Source: Botrimarina hoheduenensis
GTDB lineage: Bacteria > Planctomycetota > Planctomycetia > Pirellulales > Lacipirellulaceae
Reading direction: 5' to 3'
NCBI RefSeq assembly: GCF_007859815.1
Contig: NZ_SJPH01000001.1
Location: forward strand, 613,987 to 677,986
DNA length: 64,000 nt
Shown: in pieces, positions 17,288 to 28,196 of the stretch
Numbering within the stretch: position 1 is the first letter of the stretch
How the letters are laid out: each line of letters begins with the position of its first letter
The notes under the pieces: generated by a model
What the model saw: only the letters and a program-made list of their open reading frames with translations
Database searches by the model: none
Told to the model about the DNA's origin: nothing
Translations under genes and position numbers: made by a program

Positions 17288-18100
17288 TCACGCGGCCCAG
17301 CTCTCGTGATCGGGCTGAAACGGTTCGTGGTAGGTGTCGTCGGGCAGGTCGAGGTCGAGCCCGTCACCCAACTCGGTAAACAGGATCTCGCGCTTCCAGC
17401 CGGGTTCGTGGATCGGCCAGCACCGCACGATCGCGCTACGTAAGAGCGGGCTGTCGGTGGCCGCTGCATCCAGCAAAACGGGTTGCCCCAACAGGTGTGC
17501 GCGACGTTGGCCGAGCCGCTCGCTGCGTAGCAGAGGCAGTTTGGTGCCCACGGCTGTGCTCCGCCGCCACACGAGTTGGTCGTGATCAAAAAGCGACACA
17601 ACCAGCGGCTCGTCGAGCGCTTCGATCAGCCGGCGGGCGATCAGCTCATGGCTGGCGGTTGCGAAAACCTGCTTTGTGTGGAACAGATTGTGATTGGTGT
17701 CCAGGTAAACGCGGGCCAACCAGCGGCGGGGCACCAGCAGCCGCCCCGCCAGGGCGTTGGCAGCCTCCTCACGCAGGACCCCGGCTTCGAGCGGATCCGC
17801 GCCGACCAGCTCGAACAGCCGATGGCAAAAAGCCTCGCCCACTTCATGCGCGACCGCCCAGTGGCGGCGTTCGGGGCGAGCCTCGGCACCGAGCACCACG
17901 GCTCCGTGGGCCGTACCGACCCCCCGCACAAACCGGCCACGCTCGGCGATTCGCTCGTCGCGGATCACTCTGAGGCCCAGCTCGTGAGCAACCCGGAAGG
18001 CATCAACCGGCGGGCGATCCACCGCCGCCTCCCAGAGTAAATCCTCGGCGACACGATCCAGGGCACGGCGCATTTCTTCGGGCGAGACATCGGCGAGCAT
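17288..18100 (-). CDS. ImmA/IrrE-like metallopeptidase relative with altered zinc motif
   Basis: The central region (residues ~60-130) matches the M78/ImmA fold: a strand with AVVLGAE, a helix with HWAVAHEVGEAFCH, and the downstream helix REEAANALAGRLLVP, which in the family reads EEEANxFAxxLLMP. The catalytic HExxH motif reads HEVGE at His85-Glu89, so the second zinc-binding histidine is replaced by glutamate. His93, four residues on, might substitute. Family members cleave repressors or regulators in stress and mobile-element responses. No helix-turn-helix partner gene is adjacent, so its target is unknown. The C-terminal half is not recognised. Confidence 0.6.
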   Translation of the reverse strand: MLADVSPEEMRRALDRVAEDLLWEAAVDRPPVDAFRVAHELGLRVIRDERIAERGRFVRGVGTAHGAVVLGAEARPERRHWAVAHEVGEAFCHRLFELVGADPLEAGVLREEAANALAGRLLVPRRWLARVYLDTNHNLFHTKQVFATASHELIARRLIEALDEPLVVSLFDHDQLVWRRSTAVGTKLPLLRSERLGQRRAHLLGQPVLLDAAATDSPLLRSAIVRCWPIHEPGWKREILFTELGDGLDLDLPDDTYHEPFQPDHESWAA

Positions 18101-18349
18101 AGCGCAAAGTTCCGGAGATCCGCGGGTTTAGTGTACAGGCGAACAGTTTATCAGGACCTCGTCATGATGCAAGCAACTCCCCGATTAATCGTCGCGATTG
18201 GGCAACACGATGGTTTCTGCCTGTGTCACGGGAACCCTCCGCCCGGATTCTTCTGAGAACCCCGCCGTAACAAGGCTTGTTCAGCGACGCGAGCAGCGTG
18301 AAGATAGGGGGCTCACGATTTCTCTTAGTAATCACGCGAGGCGCCCGCG

Positions 18350-19738
18350 TTGGCCGCGACTTTTACCGACAATCTGCAACTTGCTCAGGCTGCAAAAGGA
18401 CGCTACGCGTTCATCAGCCTTGGGTGCCCCAAGAACACGGTCGATAGCGAGCGGATGCTCGGTCTGCTTCAGCTCGATGGTTATGAGTTGATCGATGATC
18501 CGACGAAGGCTGACTTCGCGATCGTCAACACCTGCGGGTTCATCGAGGCCGCGCGTAACGAATCGTTTGCCGCGATCGATGAGATGCTTGCGCTGAAACG
18601 CGCGGGCGACCTGCGCGGGGTGATCGTTAGCGGTTGCCTTGCCGAGCGTCAGCAGCAGGCGTTGCTCGAAGAACGGCCCGATATCGACCACCTTGTCGGG
18701 GTTTTCGGTCGTGACGAGGTGACCCGCGTCGCGGATCGGTTGCTGGGGGGCCTTGAAGAGCAGCGGTTGGTTTTCCATCCGGCTCCGGCGCGGCCGTTAC
18801 CTGACACAGGCCGCATGCGGATCACGCCGCGTCACTTCGCGTATCTAAAGATTAGCGAAGGTTGCGATCGGCTGTGCACGTTCTGCGCGATCCCCAAGAT
18901 GCGTGGCAAGCACGCCACCAAGCCGATCGAAGAAGTGATCGCCGAGGCAAAGCAGCTGGCGTCCGACGGCGTACGCGAGCTGGTGGTGGTTGCTCAAGAC
19001 ACGACCTACTACGGCATGGACCTCTACGGCGAGCCACGGTTGGTGGAACTGCTGGCCGAGCTTGAAAAGATCGAAGGTTTTGACTGGATACGGCTGATGT
19101 ACCTGTATCCGATGTACTTTAGCGATGAGTTGATCAACGCGATCGCGGCGAGCGAGCGGATCGTGCCCTATCTGGACATGCCACTCCAGCACGCCAGCGA
19201 CCGCATGCTCAAGCGGATGCAGCGGCGCGTTTCCTCGGGGCCGACGCGCGAGCTGATCCACAAGCTGCGTGAGCGGATCCCCGGGCTGACGCTGCGGACA
19301 ACCTTCATCACGGGCTTCCCTGGCGAGACCGATGCCGACTTTGCCGAGCTGTGCGACTTTGTTGAGGAGTCACGCTTCGAGCGGCTGGGGGTCTTCACTT
19401 ACTCGCTCGAGCCCGATACCCCGGCGGCCCGGTTGCCCAACCATCTGCCCGAAGAGGTCAAGGCCGAGCGGCGTGACGTGCTGATGGAGCTTCAGCAGCA
19501 GCTTGCGTTCGCCGACGCCGACTCGAAGGTGGGCCGCACGATCGATGTCTTGATCGATAGCCGCGTGCCAGGAGAAGACTCGGCGTGGATCGGTCGGACC
19601 GAGGCCGACGCGCCGGACGTCGACTGCGTGGCTTACGTGACGGGCGAGGGCCTCAAACCGGGCGATTTGGTCGCTTGCGAAGTGGTTGCCCGTAACGATT
19701 ACGACTTGGTCACCGTCGCCGTCGGTGAACCCCGCTAG
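18350..19738 (+). CDS. rimO: Ribosomal protein S12 methylthiotransferase RimO
   Basis: The 462-residue radical-SAM protein has the three domains of RimO. The N-terminal UPF0004 domain starts with [14 protein letters not shown] and carries the first cluster cysteines. The radical-SAM motif CDRLCTFC has Cys172, Cys176 and Cys179. A C-terminal TRAM-type domain ends in [16 protein letters not shown]. RimO methylthiolates the conserved aspartate of S12. The SLGCPKNxVDSE signature separates RimO from MiaB. The only suitable start is a TTG at 18350, preceded by GAGG eight bases away; no in-frame ATG occurs before the conserved domain. It is followed by pgsA on the same strand. Confidence 0.95.
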   Translation: MAATFTDNLQLAQAAKGRYAFISLGCPKNTVDSERMLGLLQLDGYELIDDPTKADFAIVNTCGFIEAARNESFAAIDEMLALKRAGDLRGVIVSGCLAERQQQALLEERPDIDHLVGVFGRDEVTRVADRLLGGLEEQRLVFHPAPARPLPDTGRMRITPRHFAYLKISEGCDRLCTFCAIPKMRGKHATKPIEEVIAEAKQLASDGVRELVVVAQDTTYYGMDLYGEPRLVELLAELEKIEGFDWIRLMYLYPMYFSDELINAIAASERIVPYLDMPLQHASDRMLKRMQRRVSSGPTRELIHKLRERIPGLTLRTTFITGFPGETDADFAELCDFVEESRFERLGVFTYSLEPDTPAARLPNHLPEEVKAERRDVLMELQQQLAFADADSKVGRTIDVLIDSRVPGEDSAWIGRTEADAPDVDCVAYVTGEGLKPGDLVACEVVARNDYDLVTVAVGEPR

Positions 19739-19815
19739 CCCTGCCGCGCACGAGTGGTCGGTTCCCTTGGCTAGCGGGGCCGATCGGTGCCGCCATTCGC
19801 AAGCCCCGATCTCGC

Positions 19816-20472
19816 ATGCCCTCTGATCCTGTGCCGCGGACCGCCAACTTGCCGGCGGAGAACACGGAGCCCCCGGTCGGTTCGCTCGCCGACGTGCCCA
19901 ACCAGATCACCGTCGCGCGGCTGGTGGCTACCATCGCGTGCTTTGCCTGTTTGTCGTTTGGCGCGATCGCGGCGGGGCTAGTCCTGTTTATCCTTGCCGC
20001 GGCAACCGATTGGGCTGACGGCTACTGGGCCCGTCGCTGGGGCCCGATAACCAAGCTGGGCCGGGTGCTCGATCCGCTGGCGGATAAGCTGCTCATTTGC
20101 GGTGTCTTCGTCTATCTCGCGACGATGCCTGATTCCGACGTGCCGCCATGGGTTGCGGTGCTGGTCTTGGCACGCGAGTTGGTGGTGACGGGGCTCCGTA
20201 GCTTTGTTGAAGGGGCCGGGGGCGACTTCTCGGCGGTCTGGCTTGGTAAAGCCAAGATGGCAGTGCAATGCATCACCGCGGGGCTTTGTCTCTTGCAGAG
20301 CGCGGGGCTGGCGGGGATGCGATGGCCGGGACCGTGGCTCACCTGGAGCCCGCAAGCGTGGACCGTGGTGGACTCGTTTGTCGTGGCCACGGTGGTGCTC
20401 ACCGTCTGGTCAGGCGTTACGTACGGGATTGCCGCTTGGCGGTTTGCCACGCGTGCAGAGGGGCAGCACTAG
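19816..20472 (+). CDS. pgsA: CDP-diacylglycerol-glycerol-3-phosphate 3-phosphatidyltransferase
   Basis: The 218-residue membrane protein contains the full CDP-alcohol phosphatidyltransferase signature DGx2ARx8Gx3Dx3D, seen as DGYWARR...GRVLDPLAD near residues 70-95. The NQITVARL opening of the first helix is typical of PgsA. It makes phosphatidylglycerol phosphate in the inner membrane. It lies 77 bases after rimO and 3 bases before the CPBP protease gene, so the last two are surely co-transcribed. CdsA, which makes its substrate, is at 59122. Confidence 0.9.
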   Translation: MPSDPVPRTANLPAENTEPPVGSLADVPNQITVARLVATIACFACLSFGAIAAGLVLFILAAATDWADGYWARRWGPITKLGRVLDPLADKLLICGVFVYLATMPDSDVPPWVAVLVLARELVVTGLRSFVEGAGGDFSAVWLGKAKMAVQCITAGLCLLQSAGLAGMRWPGPWLTWSPQAWTVVDSFVVATVVLTVWSGVTYGIAAWRFATRAEGQH

Positions 20473-20475
20473 CCG

Positions 20476-21303
20476 ATGGACCCGCCCGCCGCCGAGTCGC
20501 CTGCTCTGGCGGCGATCGTGCTTTTGCTCTTTTCGATGAGCCTGCTGCTCTGGGCGGGCGTGTTGGTTCGCGGGGCCCGCGGCGGTTCGGCAATCGACTG
20601 GCGTCGCCGTCGTCGTGTGCCGTGGGGGCCGGCAGCGGTTGGCCTGCCGCTGCTGCTCACGGCGATGCCGCTCCTCACGCTGGCATCGCGCGGCGAGGTT
20701 GCTCCCGACCCACGGCCCGTTGATATCGCGGATGCGGCAACGGTTACGGGAGCCTACTTAGGATTTATTTTTCTCGCGGTGCTCGTGGTGAGTTCTCACC
20801 AGACGACAAGCCGCAGTGACTTTGGAATGCCCGCGGTCGGCGAGCGCTCGTTGCTGCGCGACGCTCTGCTGGGAATGGCAGCCTGCCTGGCGGCGCTGCC
20901 GTTGGTGTATGGGGTGCAGGGACTCGTGGTGAACGGTTTGGAACTCGACGCCTCGCATCCGATGCTCGAAGCGCTCGCTGCTGCTTCGCTCACTCAGAAA
21001 CTCTCCGCCGCGTGGCTGGCTGTTGTCGTGGCCCCCCTGATGGAGGAATTTGCTTACCGGGTACTGCTGCAAGGGTGGCTCGAACGATTCGCTCGCCGGA
21101 CGGCCTGGTGGCCCCTGATAACCAGCGCGGCGCTCTTCGCCTTGGCCCACCAAGGGCAGGGCTATGCTCCGATCGCTCTGGGCGTGTTCGGCCTCGTGAT
21201 CGGCTACGTCTATCGCCAGACGCATCGCCTGATGCCCTGCGTGGCGATGCACGCTCTGTTTAACGGATTGTCGTTCGGATTAGCGCTCTGGATGGCGGGC
21301 TGA
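20476..21303 (+). CDS. CPBP-family (CAAX-like) intramembrane metalloprotease
   Basis: The 275-residue protein has about seven membrane helices and the three conserved blocks of the CPBP/ABI family: EExxxR at Glu190-Glu191-Arg195 (MEEFAYRVLLQG), a helix with ALAHQGQG, and a helix with MHALFNG carrying the later histidine. These are the metal and catalytic residues of Rce1-like proteases. Its substrate is unknown. It starts three bases after the pgsA stop. The 295 bases that follow, to 21598, hold no gene that I can support. Confidence 0.85.
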   Translation: MDPPAAESPALAAIVLLLFSMSLLLWAGVLVRGARGGSAIDWRRRRRVPWGPAAVGLPLLLTAMPLLTLASRGEVAPDPRPVDIADAATVTGAYLGFIFLAVLVVSSHQTTSRSDFGMPAVGERSLLRDALLGMAACLAALPLVYGVQGLVVNGLELDASHPMLEALAAASLTQKLSAAWLAVVVAPLMEEFAYRVLLQGWLERFARRTAWWPLITSAALFALAHQGQGYAPIALGVFGLVIGYVYRQTHRLMPCVAMHALFNGLSFGLALWMAG

Positions 21304-21598
21304 ACGTGACAAAAACCGCCAGTTCCGGCCAGTGAGAAGCTATCAGCACAATGAGAAACACTCGGGACGCCGATGGGCGACCGATTGCCGCAGAGTGCCT
21401 CGCGTTGCTGAGGAGATGGGAGCCGCCTACCATACGACAGGAAATGATTACGCAGATAACGAGCTGCTCGGGGGGTTATTTAGCATTTCTCTGCTGGCAA
21501 TATTCGGCGGGACGATGAAATCAGAGGTAGCCCCGCCGCTTGTATGCAAAGACCGATAACGATCTCTACGGACCTCCACGAGGCTAGCGGAACAAACG

Positions 21599-22906
21599 AT
21601 GACACGATGGGCGTTGCGGCTCGGCCGCTACGGGTTTCTGACGGCGCTGACGGCGGTCGCTGCTTTCGTGATGTGGTGGGTCAGCCGGCCCAACACGGAT
21701 CCAACGGCCCTCGACGCCGCTGCGGGCGTGCGGCAGCCTGCCGGAGTGGCTACGGCCCGGATGGCCGTTTACGTTGCGCCCATCCGGGCCGAGCTGTGCG
21801 ACATCACGGTAAAGTACAGCGGCAAGATCCGTCCTTGGGAAACCTATTCGCTCGGGTTCGAGATTGGCGGACGTGTCGCACAGTTGGGCGAGAACGCCGA
21901 GGGCAAGCCGCTGGACGACGGTGACCCGGTCGAAGCGGGGCAGCTGCTCGCGCAGCTCGATGACCGGATCTTCCGCGCACGGTTGAGCGAAGCTGCTGCG
22001 AACCTCGAGTTGGCGGCTTCGGATCTGAAACGCAGCGAGCGGTTGCGTCAACTCAGCCCTGGCGCGTTAGCCGAGTCGGACTACCAGAACGATCTGACCC
22101 AGGCGACCCTCACCCGCGCCGCCCGCGAGATCGCGCTAAAGAACCTGGAAGACGCCACCCTCTATTCACCGGTTACCGGATCGATCTCGCGACGGATGGT
22201 CGAGTCGGGCGAGTCGGTCAACGCCCATGCGACCATCTTCGAAGTGGTTGAGAATGACCGTTTGCGGCTCGTGCTGAACGTCCCCGAGGCTCGGGTCCGC
22301 GAGCTCGAAGTGCGCCGCCGGAAAGTGCGTGACGCGATCGCTAGCGGTGCCACGGGCGAAGACGCCATCTTCCGTGCGCGCGTGCAGCTAGAAAGTCTGG
22401 ATGTTTACGGCAGGCCCTGGCCGTCTATCGACGCGGAGGTCTACCGCATCGCCCAGCTCGCCGAGCCCGCGACCGGTCTGTTCGAGGTCGAGGTGTTTAT
22501 TCCCAACGATGATGGCCTGCTCAGGCCCGGCATGGTTGCGACCGCGAATGTTGTCACCGATCGCGTTCTCGCGTATCGCGCTCCCGAGGCTGCGGTGATC
22601 TTCCGCGAGAGTAAGACTTATCTGTATTCAACCGATACAGTCGATGAGAGCCTCGACGTGATGTTCTGGGATATTGGTCAGGCAAGTGCCTATCGGGCCC
22701 GCCGTATTGAGCTGAGCGACTATATCGACCAGGGAGACACGATCGTGATCCCTGCCTCTACCGCCCACTTTGACAACGTGGTGCTCCGTGGCCAGCATCG
22801 CCTACGAGACGGACAACCCGTGCGGGTGGTTGCTCTGAATGGTGAAGAAGCCGCGCCGGATTCCCCGGCCGAAGTCGCCGAAACCAGCGCGTCGCGGTTG
22901 AACTGA
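21599..22906 (+). CDS. RND efflux periplasmic adaptor (membrane fusion protein)
   Basis: The 435-residue protein has an N-terminal signal/membrane anchor (about residues 10-28). The layered domains of a membrane fusion protein follow: barrel-sandwich/lipoyl halves around YSGKIRPWETYSLGFEIGG and DATLYSPVTGSISRR, a short alpha-hairpin between them, and a beta-barrel with ENDRLRLVLNVPE. It connects the inner-membrane pump to an outer-membrane channel. The permease gene starts 72 bases downstream. No TolC-type gene is present in the window, so the channel must come from elsewhere. Confidence 0.88.
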   Translation: MTRWALRLGRYGFLTALTAVAAFVMWWVSRPNTDPTALDAAAGVRQPAGVATARMAVYVAPIRAELCDITVKYSGKIRPWETYSLGFEIGGRVAQLGENAEGKPLDDGDPVEAGQLLAQLDDRIFRARLSEAAANLELAASDLKRSERLRQLSPGALAESDYQNDLTQATLTRAAREIALKNLEDATLYSPVTGSISRRMVESGESVNAHATIFEVVENDRLRLVLNVPEARVRELEVRRRKVRDAIASGATGEDAIFRARVQLESLDVYGRPWPSIDAEVYRIAQLAEPATGLFEVEVFIPNDDGLLRPGMVATANVVTDRVLAYRAPEAAVIFRESKTYLYSTDTVDESLDVMFWDIGQASAYRARRIELSDYIDQGDTIVIPASTAHFDNVVLRGQHRLRDGQPVRVVALNGEEAAPDSPAEVAETSASRLN

Positions 22907-22978
22907 CGTGCGGTACAGTATTCGGTTTCGCGGTCCGCTGATTGTTGCCCTCCGTCTTAGCTCCCAGCATCTACTGCT

Positions 22979-25900
22979 ATGAAGATCAGCAACGCCGCCA
23001 TTGATCGCCCGCGGCTGGTCACCGTGATGACGCTGCTGGTGATGCTCTGCGCGCTTTACGCGGCGGTTTTCACGCCGGTGCAGCTGGGCCCGGCGATCAC
23101 CAAGGCCGTGGTGCTTGTCGCGATTCCGTATCCGGACGCTCAGCCCTCCGAGGCTGAGAGCGAGATCGTTCGCAAAGTCGAAGACGCCCTGACCGAACTT
23201 CAGAGCGTGGACTTTATTGCCTCGACAAGCATGCGCGGGTCATCGGTCACGCAGATCGTGTTCCTCGACGGCGTCACGCCGGACGAAGGACGTCGCGAGG
23301 TAAAGGACCTGATCGACAGGATCCGCAACGAGCTGCCCGCGGGGCGCGAGGTTCAGCCGTACATCACGGATGTCGATTTCGAGAACATGCCGCTGATGCT
23401 CGTGACAATCACGCCTCCGGAGGGGTTCGACGAGCGGACACTCAAAACGATCGCGGAGGACGTTCAAGATCGGATCGAGACGGTCGATGGTGTGGCAAAC
23501 ACCCAGCTTTTCGGCGGCAAAGAGCGCGAGATTCAGGTTAACGTCAATCCCGACCTCGCCGAAGAGTACGGTGTTACGCTCGCGGCTTTGCGTCAATCGC
23601 TGGCTGCCTTTCACGCCGAGTTGCCAGCCGGTGCGTTCCGCACGGCTGAGTTCGACCGCCAGGTGCGTAACGAAACGAAGCTACGCGGCGTTGACGACAT
23701 CGCCGAGGCGGTGGTTCGTAGCGACGACGGGCGTGTGGTGCGGGTCAAGGACGTGGCGGACGTGATCGACGGCTATCGGCGTGTGCTGAATATGGCCGAG
23801 TTCGATGGCCGTGCGGGGGCAACGCTGATCGTCAACAAAGAGGCCGGCGTGAATACGCTCGGTGCCGCACGGGCGGTCAAGGCGATGGTCGCCTCGCTCG
23901 ATCAGCAGTATCCCGAGCTGCAATTCAACACCACCCGCGATTCGTCGGCCGAGATTTGGGTGATGTTTCGTGTGCTGGGATCGAGCGCCATCTTTGGCGC
24001 GATGCTGGTGCTCGTGATTCTTGCCTGGAGCATGGGGCTACGCATCTCGGTGCTCGTGTTGCTCGCGATCCCCTTCAGCATGGCGGTTGCGTTGGTGTTC
24101 CTGTTCTTCACGGGCGTGCCGGTCTCGAACATGGTGGTGTTCAGCTTCATCTTGGTTCTAGGCATGGTGGTCGATGGCGCCATCATTGTCGCCGAGAACA
24201 TTCACCGCCACATCGAGCGTGGCGAAGAACCGATCGAAGCCGCCAAGGTTGGTATCGCGGAGGTGGGCATCCCGGTGATTGCGGCCGACCTCACCACCGT
24301 GGCCGCGTTCCTGCCGATGTTGCTCGTGCCGGGCATCATGGGCGACTTCATGAGCGTCATGCCGAAGGTCGTCAGCGTGGCGCTCATCGGCTCAATCGTT
24401 GTGGACCACTTCATCATTCCGACGCTCGCTGCGCGGTGGTATCGCAAGCGGCCCGTTCCGCCCGAGCTGGCTGCCAAGCCGGGCGGCGCTGCGCTGACAC
24501 GGACCCGGCCCAAGCTCGACTTTTTCACACGTAGCTACGCCAAAGCCTTGCGGTTTTCGTTGGACAACCGCGGCTTTGTTCTGATTTGGGTGCTGCTGGC
24601 CTGCTGGGGCGCGAAGGCCTTAGTGGCGTATCTCGGATTCAATTTCTTTCCGGCGAGCGACCGCGGGCAGTTTATCGTCAAGTACGAGCTGCCGCTGGGT
24701 TACAGCGTGGACCAGACCCTCGCCGCTTCGCGCGTGATTGTCGAGCCCCTTGAACGCTGGCGCGACACCGGTGTGTTGCGCCACTATGTGACCTCGGTCG
24801 GTTCATCCGGCGCGTTGGCGATGCGGGTTGATGAAGATGCTGCTGCGGGGCCTGAGTTCGGCCAGGTGCAGGTTGAGCTTGGTCCGCCAATGGACCGGGC
24901 GGTAACGCAGTCGGAGGTGATCAACTACCTGCGCGAGAATATCCGCCCATTGCCCGGCATGAAGTTTACCGTTGAGGAAGTGGAGGATGGCCCTCCCGGT
25001 GGTGCCGAAGTCGCCGTCAGGTTGACCGGTAAAGACCTTGATCAGCTTGGTCAGATCGCCACCCGCATCACGGCGCGCCTCAGCGGCTTAAACGGGACGG
25101 TCGACGTGTCGACCGACTATCGTCCCGATAGCCCCGAGCTAGTGATCGAGCCCCGGTCGGACATTATCGGCCTGTTCGGCATGACCGATGTCCAGGTGGC
25201 GGAGGCGGTGCAGATTGCGATCGCCGGCGACAACCGAATCCAAATTACACTAGACGATGAAGACGTTGATCTGCGTATCCAGTTAGCGGAACAGTACCAG
25301 CGTAACCCGGCCGACCTGGGACGGCTGATGCTGACCAGCACGTCGGGCCAGAAAACAACGATCGGCTCGCTCGCTGAGTTGCGGCGTGAGACGGGCTTGT
25401 TCTCGATCAACCGCTACGATCGCAGCCGGGCCGTTGTCGCCAAGTGCAACGTTGATGATCCGGTCACGCCTTCCGACGTTTTTGAGGTGCTCGCGAAAGA
25501 AGTGCTGCCCGAGCTAGGGTTTGTCGGCGTACTGGGCGCTGAGAAAACCATCGAAGGTTTTAGCAAGAACTTTGTCGGCGAGACGGCGAGCCTTGCCGAA
25601 GGACTCCAGGCCGAGTTCACCGGCGAGAACGACGAGCGTGATAAGAACTTCGGCTACCTGCTGTGGAGCATGGTGATTGCCGTTGTGCTGATTGCCGCGA
25701 TCTTAGTGGTGCAGTTCAATAGTTTTCGCCAGAGCATGATCGTCATGGGGGCTGTCCCGCTGTCGTTTATCGGAGTCGTACTCGGCATGTGGGCGACCGG
25801 TTTCCCGTTTAGCCTCGCCACCTTTATCGGCTTGGTAAGCCTTACCGGCATCGTGGTGAACGACGCGATCGTGCTGGTCGATTTTGCCAATCAGGCCCGC

Positions 25901-26338
25901 ACCCGTGGCCTTTCGGTGAAAGAGGCGCTGATCGAGTCGGGCATCAATCGACTCCGGCCGGTGCTGCTGACGACGATCACCACCTGTGGCGGCCTGCTGC
26001 CGCTGCTGTTGAACGTTTCGGGGGGGGCCGAGTTCTGGCAGCCACTCACGGGGGCCGTGGTGTTTGGCCTCGCGTTCGCTACGTTGCTTACCTTGGTGGT
26101 CATCCCCTGCTGTTTCTTGGTGGCGTACAACGTTCCCAAGTGGATCTGGCTGGCCGGTGCTACGCTGATCGCCGTGCCCCTCGGTGTTGCGATCGGCGGG
26201 GCAAGCGGATACGGCCTGGCGGCGACGGTTCCGCTTGTGGCGACCTGTCTGCTGATCGGTGGGGCGATGGCCGCTCAAGAGCTGAACCGCGCTTGGAAGG
26301 CACAAGAGCCCGTGCTGTGGGATGCCGATCCGGCCTAA
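22979..26338 (+). CDS. RND efflux transporter permease
   Basis: The 1,119-residue protein has the duplicated RND layout: a membrane helix at the N-terminus, a large periplasmic porter domain, a helix cluster, and the same order repeated. Helix 4 contains [17 protein letters not shown], with Asp399 as the proton-relay residue. Its neighbour is Gly, not the second Asp found in AcrB, so the relay differs from the classic drug pumps. The matching motif in the second half is [13 protein letters not shown]. The C-terminus carries two extra hydrophobic stretches (about 1048-1105). Substrate is unknown; it pairs with the adaptor just upstream. Confidence 0.88.
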   Translation: MKISNAAIDRPRLVTVMTLLVMLCALYAAVFTPVQLGPAITKAVVLVAIPYPDAQPSEAESEIVRKVEDALTELQSVDFIASTSMRGSSVTQIVFLDGVTPDEGRREVKDLIDRIRNELPAGREVQPYITDVDFENMPLMLVTITPPEGFDERTLKTIAEDVQDRIETVDGVANTQLFGGKEREIQVNVNPDLAEEYGVTLAALRQSLAAFHAELPAGAFRTAEFDRQVRNETKLRGVDDIAEAVVRSDDGRVVRVKDVADVIDGYRRVLNMAEFDGRAGATLIVNKEAGVNTLGAARAVKAMVASLDQQYPELQFNTTRDSSAEIWVMFRVLGSSAIFGAMLVLVILAWSMGLRISVLVLLAIPFSMAVALVFLFFTGVPVSNMVVFSFILVLGMVVDGAIIVAENIHRHIERGEEPIEAAKVGIAEVGIPVIAADLTTVAAFLPMLLVPGIMGDFMSVMPKVVSVALIGSIVVDHFIIPTLAARWYRKRPVPPELAAKPGGAALTRTRPKLDFFTRSYAKALRFSLDNRGFVLIWVLLACWGAKALVAYLGFNFFPASDRGQFIVKYELPLGYSVDQTLAASRVIVEPLERWRDTGVLRHYVTSVGSSGALAMRVDEDAAAGPEFGQVQVELGPPMDRAVTQSEVINYLRENIRPLPGMKFTVEEVEDGPPGGAEVAVRLTGKDLDQLGQIATRITARLSGLNGTVDVSTDYRPDSPELVIEPRSDIIGLFGMTDVQVAEAVQIAIAGDNRIQITLDDEDVDLRIQLAEQYQRNPADLGRLMLTSTSGQKTTIGSLAELRRETGLFSINRYDRSRAVVAKCNVDDPVTPSDVFEVLAKEVLPELGFVGVLGAEKTIEGFSKNFVGETASLAEGLQAEFTGENDERDKNFGYLLWSMVIAVVLIAAILVVQFNSFRQSMIVMGAVPLSFIGVVLGMWATGFPFSLATFIGLVSLTGIVVNDAIVLVDFANQARTRGLSVKEALIESGINRLRPVLLTTITTCGGLLPLLLNVSGGAEFWQPLTGAVVFGLAFATLLTLVVIPCCFLVAYNVPKWIWLAGATLIAVPLGVAIGGASGYGLAATVPLVATCLLIGGAMAAQELNRAWKAQEPVLWDADPA

Positions 26339-26584
26339 GCGTGCGGCTTAGCAGACATCCCCTTAGAACCGCGCTAATCGGCGTGACCGTGTCGACGGGT
26401 TGCGCTTGGTCAGGGGTTTGCCGTTAACACTTAGATGATTGCCGGCATGAGCGAGTGGGACGGCCTACCCTTGCTTGACCGTTTTGGACGGTTCCATCGT
26501 GTTGGAACGTCGCGACGGCAGGCCGCATGCCCCGGACCGATCTCCCGATTACAGCCAGCTAGCCCTCGTCCCCAACGCAACGCG

Positions 26585-27952
26585 ATGACACTCACCACAA
26601 CGCTTTCGACGCTCTACCGCAAACCCACTGCCAAGCAGTCCACCGCTGAGATTCAGTGCGAATCCCAAGCCGCTGAGATCGCCCTGCTGCGCGGTCGTCT
26701 CAACGCGATCAGCCGCTCCCAGGCGGTGATCGAGTTTGAGCTCGATGGCACGATCATCACCGCCAACGACAACTTTCTGAACGCTGTGGGCTACACGCTC
26801 GATGAGATTCAGGGCCGTCATCATCGGATCTTTGTTGATCCCGCCGAAGCGGCTCTGCCTTCTTACGCCAACTTCTGGCGTGATCTGGGTGCCGGGCAGT
26901 TCGATTCGGGAGAGTACCGCCGCATCACCAAGAACGGTGACGAGATCTGGATCCTGGCCTCTTACAATCCCGTTTATGACGACAACGGCAAGCCCGTGCG
27001 GGTGGTGAAGTTTGCAGCCGACATCACGGCTCGCAAGAATCAGTCGGCTGACTGGCAGCGGCAAGTTGTTGAAGCGATCAGCAAGTCGCAGGCGGTGATC
27101 GAGTTCCTGCCGGACGGCACGATCTTGACCGCCAACCCCAACTTCTTGTCGGCGGTTGGCTACGGAATTGAAGAGATCCGCGGCAAGCATCACCGCCTGT
27201 TCTGCGACAGCGCCTATACCGACTCGGATGAGTACCGCGACTTCTGGAAACGGTTGGCCTCTGGCCTGTATCAATCCGGTCAGTATCAACGCTTTGGCAA
27301 GGGAGGGCGTTCGATCTGGATCCAGGCCTCTTACAATCCGATCGTCGGACCCAACGGCAACGTGATCAAGGTTATCAAGTACGCCTCCGATATCACGGCC
27401 CAGATCGAGACCAACCAACAGGCAGCCGCAGTGGGCCAAACGGTTGCTTCGAGCGTGACCGAAATGGTTAGCACGATCGAGGAAATCGCCAAGAATGTCA
27501 GCCGTACCGCGACGCTTGCCCACGAGGCAAAGAGCATGGCGGAGTCGACCGGCAAAGAGGTACAGGGGCTCGACCAGGCCAGCCGCCGCATCGGCGAGGT
27601 CGTGTCGGTCATCCAAGAGCTAGCCGATCAGACCAATCTGCTTGCCCTGAATGCCACGATCGAGGCGGCACGGGCGGGTGAGTCGGGCCGCAGCTTTGCT
27701 GTGGTCGCGAGCGAGGTGAAAGAACTGGCGAATGCCACCGCCAAGGCGACCGAGAATATCGAGATCAGCGTTCGCGAAATCCAGCAGAGCATCGCCATTG
27801 TTGTGACCTCAACCGAGCAGATCACCGGCAGTGTTTCTGAAGTGAGCTCCAACACCAACACCGTGGCCGCGGCAATCGAAGAGCAGTCGGCCACGATGGC
27901 CGGACTCGGCAGAACGGCCGAAGAGCTTCAGGCGTTGACCATCTCGGCATAG
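26585..27952 (+). CDS. Soluble PAS-PAS methyl-accepting chemotaxis protein
   Basis: The 455-residue protein has two similar PAS domains (about residues 45-150 and 165-270), each starting with SQAVIEF and ending in a DITA segment. A chemoreceptor signalling domain (about 285-455) follows, with the tip [18 protein letters not shown] and [12 protein letters not shown]. No membrane helix is seen, so it should be cytoplasmic and may sense redox state or a small ligand. The signalling part ends soon after the descending helix, shorter than in typical receptors. No che gene is nearby. The ATG at 26585 is chosen because the upstream 50 in-frame codons look non-coding. A terminator follows at 28020. 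Confidence 0.85.
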   Translation: MTLTTTLSTLYRKPTAKQSTAEIQCESQAAEIALLRGRLNAISRSQAVIEFELDGTIITANDNFLNAVGYTLDEIQGRHHRIFVDPAEAALPSYANFWRDLGAGQFDSGEYRRITKNGDEIWILASYNPVYDDNGKPVRVVKFAADITARKNQSADWQRQVVEAISKSQAVIEFLPDGTILTANPNFLSAVGYGIEEIRGKHHRLFCDSAYTDSDEYRDFWKRLASGLYQSGQYQRFGKGGRSIWIQASYNPIVGPNGNVIKVIKYASDITAQIETNQQAAAVGQTVASSVTEMVSTIEEIAKNVSRTATLAHEAKSMAESTGKEVQGLDQASRRIGEVVSVIQELADQTNLLALNATIEAARAGESGRSFAVVASEVKELANATAKATENIEISVREIQQSIAIVVTSTEQITGSVSEVSSNTNTVAAAIEEQSATMAGLGRTAEELQALTISA

Positions 27953-28019
27953 GACCGCACGCGGGCTATTCATTGCGGATCGCGGCGAGCAGTCTGACGC
28001 GAAAGCGATAAGGGGGGCG

Positions 28020-28059
28020 ACGGAACCGTTGGCTTGCCAACGGTTCCGTTTTTTATTTT
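28020..28059 (+). terminator. Rho-independent terminator after the chemoreceptor gene
   Basis: ACGGAACCGTTGGC (28020-28033) and GCCAACGGTTCCGT (28036-28049) form a perfect 14-base-pair stem with a two-base gap (so in practice a four-base loop). It is followed by TTTTT A TTTT. It lies 67 bases after the chemoreceptor stop and before the HAD gene. Confidence 0.9.
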
Positions 28060-28196
28060 CGTCCTCTCTGGGGCTTTGCTCCTGGTGGCAGCTCGGCGGA
28101 GGGGACCTCGGTCAATCGCGTTGGATTGGCTAAGCTGGTAGGGCCGTGCATCGCACGGATCGATCGGCAACCAGCTGCCCTCCTTAACAACGCTCG

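Noticed and set aside
21332-21559. Small open frame (75 codons) upstream of the RND adaptor
   Set aside because: No ribosome site, no domain; the region is better seen as intergenic.
26549-27616. 355-codon open frame on the minus strand opposite the chemoreceptor gene
   Set aside because: The plus strand encodes two PAS domains and an MCP hairpin with good motifs. The minus reading has no recognisable domain.
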